Positions 7,350 through 7,516 of a stretch of 7,516 nt of DNA are shown piece after piece. Position numbers and translations under genes: made by a program. How positions within the stretch are numbered: the stretch's first letter is position 1; every line of letters starts with the position of its first letter. A model generated the notes under the pieces. That model did no database searches, had not been told where the DNA came from, and saw nothing but the letters and a program-made list of their open reading frames with translations. The stretch lies in contig DVHH01000040.1 in the NCBI GenBank assembly GCA_018712225.1, positions 1 through 7,516 of the forward strand, given 5' to 3'. Source of the DNA: Scatomorpha intestinigallinarum (GTDB lineage: Bacteria > Bacillota > Clostridia > Oscillospirales > Oscillospiraceae).

Positions 7350-7395
7350 GATCTCGCAGTATACCACGCGGCACGCGGTCCGTTTCCCACCCGCC

Positions 7396-7421
7396 GTAGG
7401 GGTCGGCGTCCTCGACGACCC
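7396..7421 (+). repeat. GTAGGGG palindrome, type 1 (TC/GA stem), copy F
   Basis: The stem GGGTCG (7400-7405) pairs with CGACCC (7416-7421). One loop mismatch to the reverse complement of copy A over 26 bases. Confidence 0.7.
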
Positions 7422-7463
7422 TTTCCTTCGTCCACCGCCAGCCCCACGGCGGCGCGCAGGGGC

Positions 7464-7487
7464 TGCGGGCGGCTTAGGCCGCCCGCA
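7464..7487. repeat. 10-bp GC hairpin at right end of the array
   Basis: TGCGGGCGGC (7464-7473) pairs with GCCGCCCGCA (7478-7487) around TTAG. It corresponds, inverted, to the hairpin at 6940-6958, so it extends the long inverted repeat inward. Confidence 0.6.
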
Positions 7488-7516
7488 AAGGGGGAACCCC
7501 CGGCGAGGGTTCCCCC
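7477..7516 (-). repeat. Right copy of 40-base perfect inverted repeat (cut by window end)
   Basis: Exact reverse complement of 6909-6948. The match runs to the last base of the window, so the true repeat may be longer. It suggests that a second inverted terminator-like cluster, perhaps ending a convergent gene, lies just beyond. Confidence 0.85.

Larger units (their letters stand above)
6792..7516. other. Gene-free, repeat-rich intergenic region
   Basis: 725 bases with no frame I accept as a gene. It starts with four hairpins in series, continues with six or seven short palindromes headed GTAGGGG, includes one small AT-rich patch (7100-7129), and ends in an inverted copy of the hairpin at 6909-6948. 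No tRNA, CRISPR pattern, transposase remnant or riboswitch was recognised. Confidence 0.8.

Noticed and set aside
7096..7374. Two overlapping minus-strand frames of 92 and 85 residues in the repeat array
   Set aside because: Their peptides simply repeat translations of the GTAGGGG palindromes (RTPSPTG, GGGTPPLQ). Repeat-derived frames are not evidence of a protein.
7004..7421. Possible CRISPR array
   Set aside because: Units are irregularly spaced, occur in both orientations and fall into two sequence types; there are no uniform spacers and no cas genes.
6900..7516. Possible insertion sequence
   Set aside because: Inverted repeats are present but there is no transposase frame or remnant between them and no visible target duplication, so I list repeats only.

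Overview
The window is a GC-rich bacterial segment (about two thirds G+C by eye). It reads as the 3' part of one plus-strand operon, followed by a gene-free, repeat-filled intergenic region. A HemZ-type radical SAM protein and a single-chain pyruvate carboxylase, together with the dispersed GTAGGGG palindromes, suggest a high-GC member of the Clostridia (Oscillospirales-like). That placement is inference; no rRNA or other marker gene is present. Codon use is distinctive: Ile ATA is common while ATT is nearly absent, despite the high GC.

Positions 1-6791 hold four genes on the plus strand with no gaps between them. They are pyruvate carboxylase (pyc, its first ~80-85 codons lying upstream of the window), hemZ, a uridine-kinase-like P-loop kinase, and an HI0933/YhiN/BaiN-family flavoprotein. 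The junctions are an ATGA overlap (3180-3183), an overlap of 17 or 26 bases depending on start choice (4639/4630-4655), and a GTGA overlap (5571-5574). This packing implies one transcript with coupled translation and a promoter upstream of the window. The genes do not form a recognised single pathway: anaplerotic carboxylation of pyruvate, a porphyrin-type radical SAM enzyme, a nucleoside-kinase-like enzyme and a flavin oxidoreductase. Shared expression of housekeeping functions is the simplest reading.

Positions 6792-7516 (725 bases) contain no convincing gene. Four strong hairpins lie in series just after the last stop codon (6803-6938), the first being the best terminator candidate. After them comes an array of short palindromes headed GTAGGGG, in two sequence types and both orientations. 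A perfect 40-base inverted repeat (6909-6948 against 7477-7516) brackets the array, and its right copy runs off the window end. Base changes between palindrome copies fall in the loops or are paired across the stems, which suggests the hairpins themselves are maintained. No new enzymatic or defence system is evident; the repeat region is the part most worth following up.
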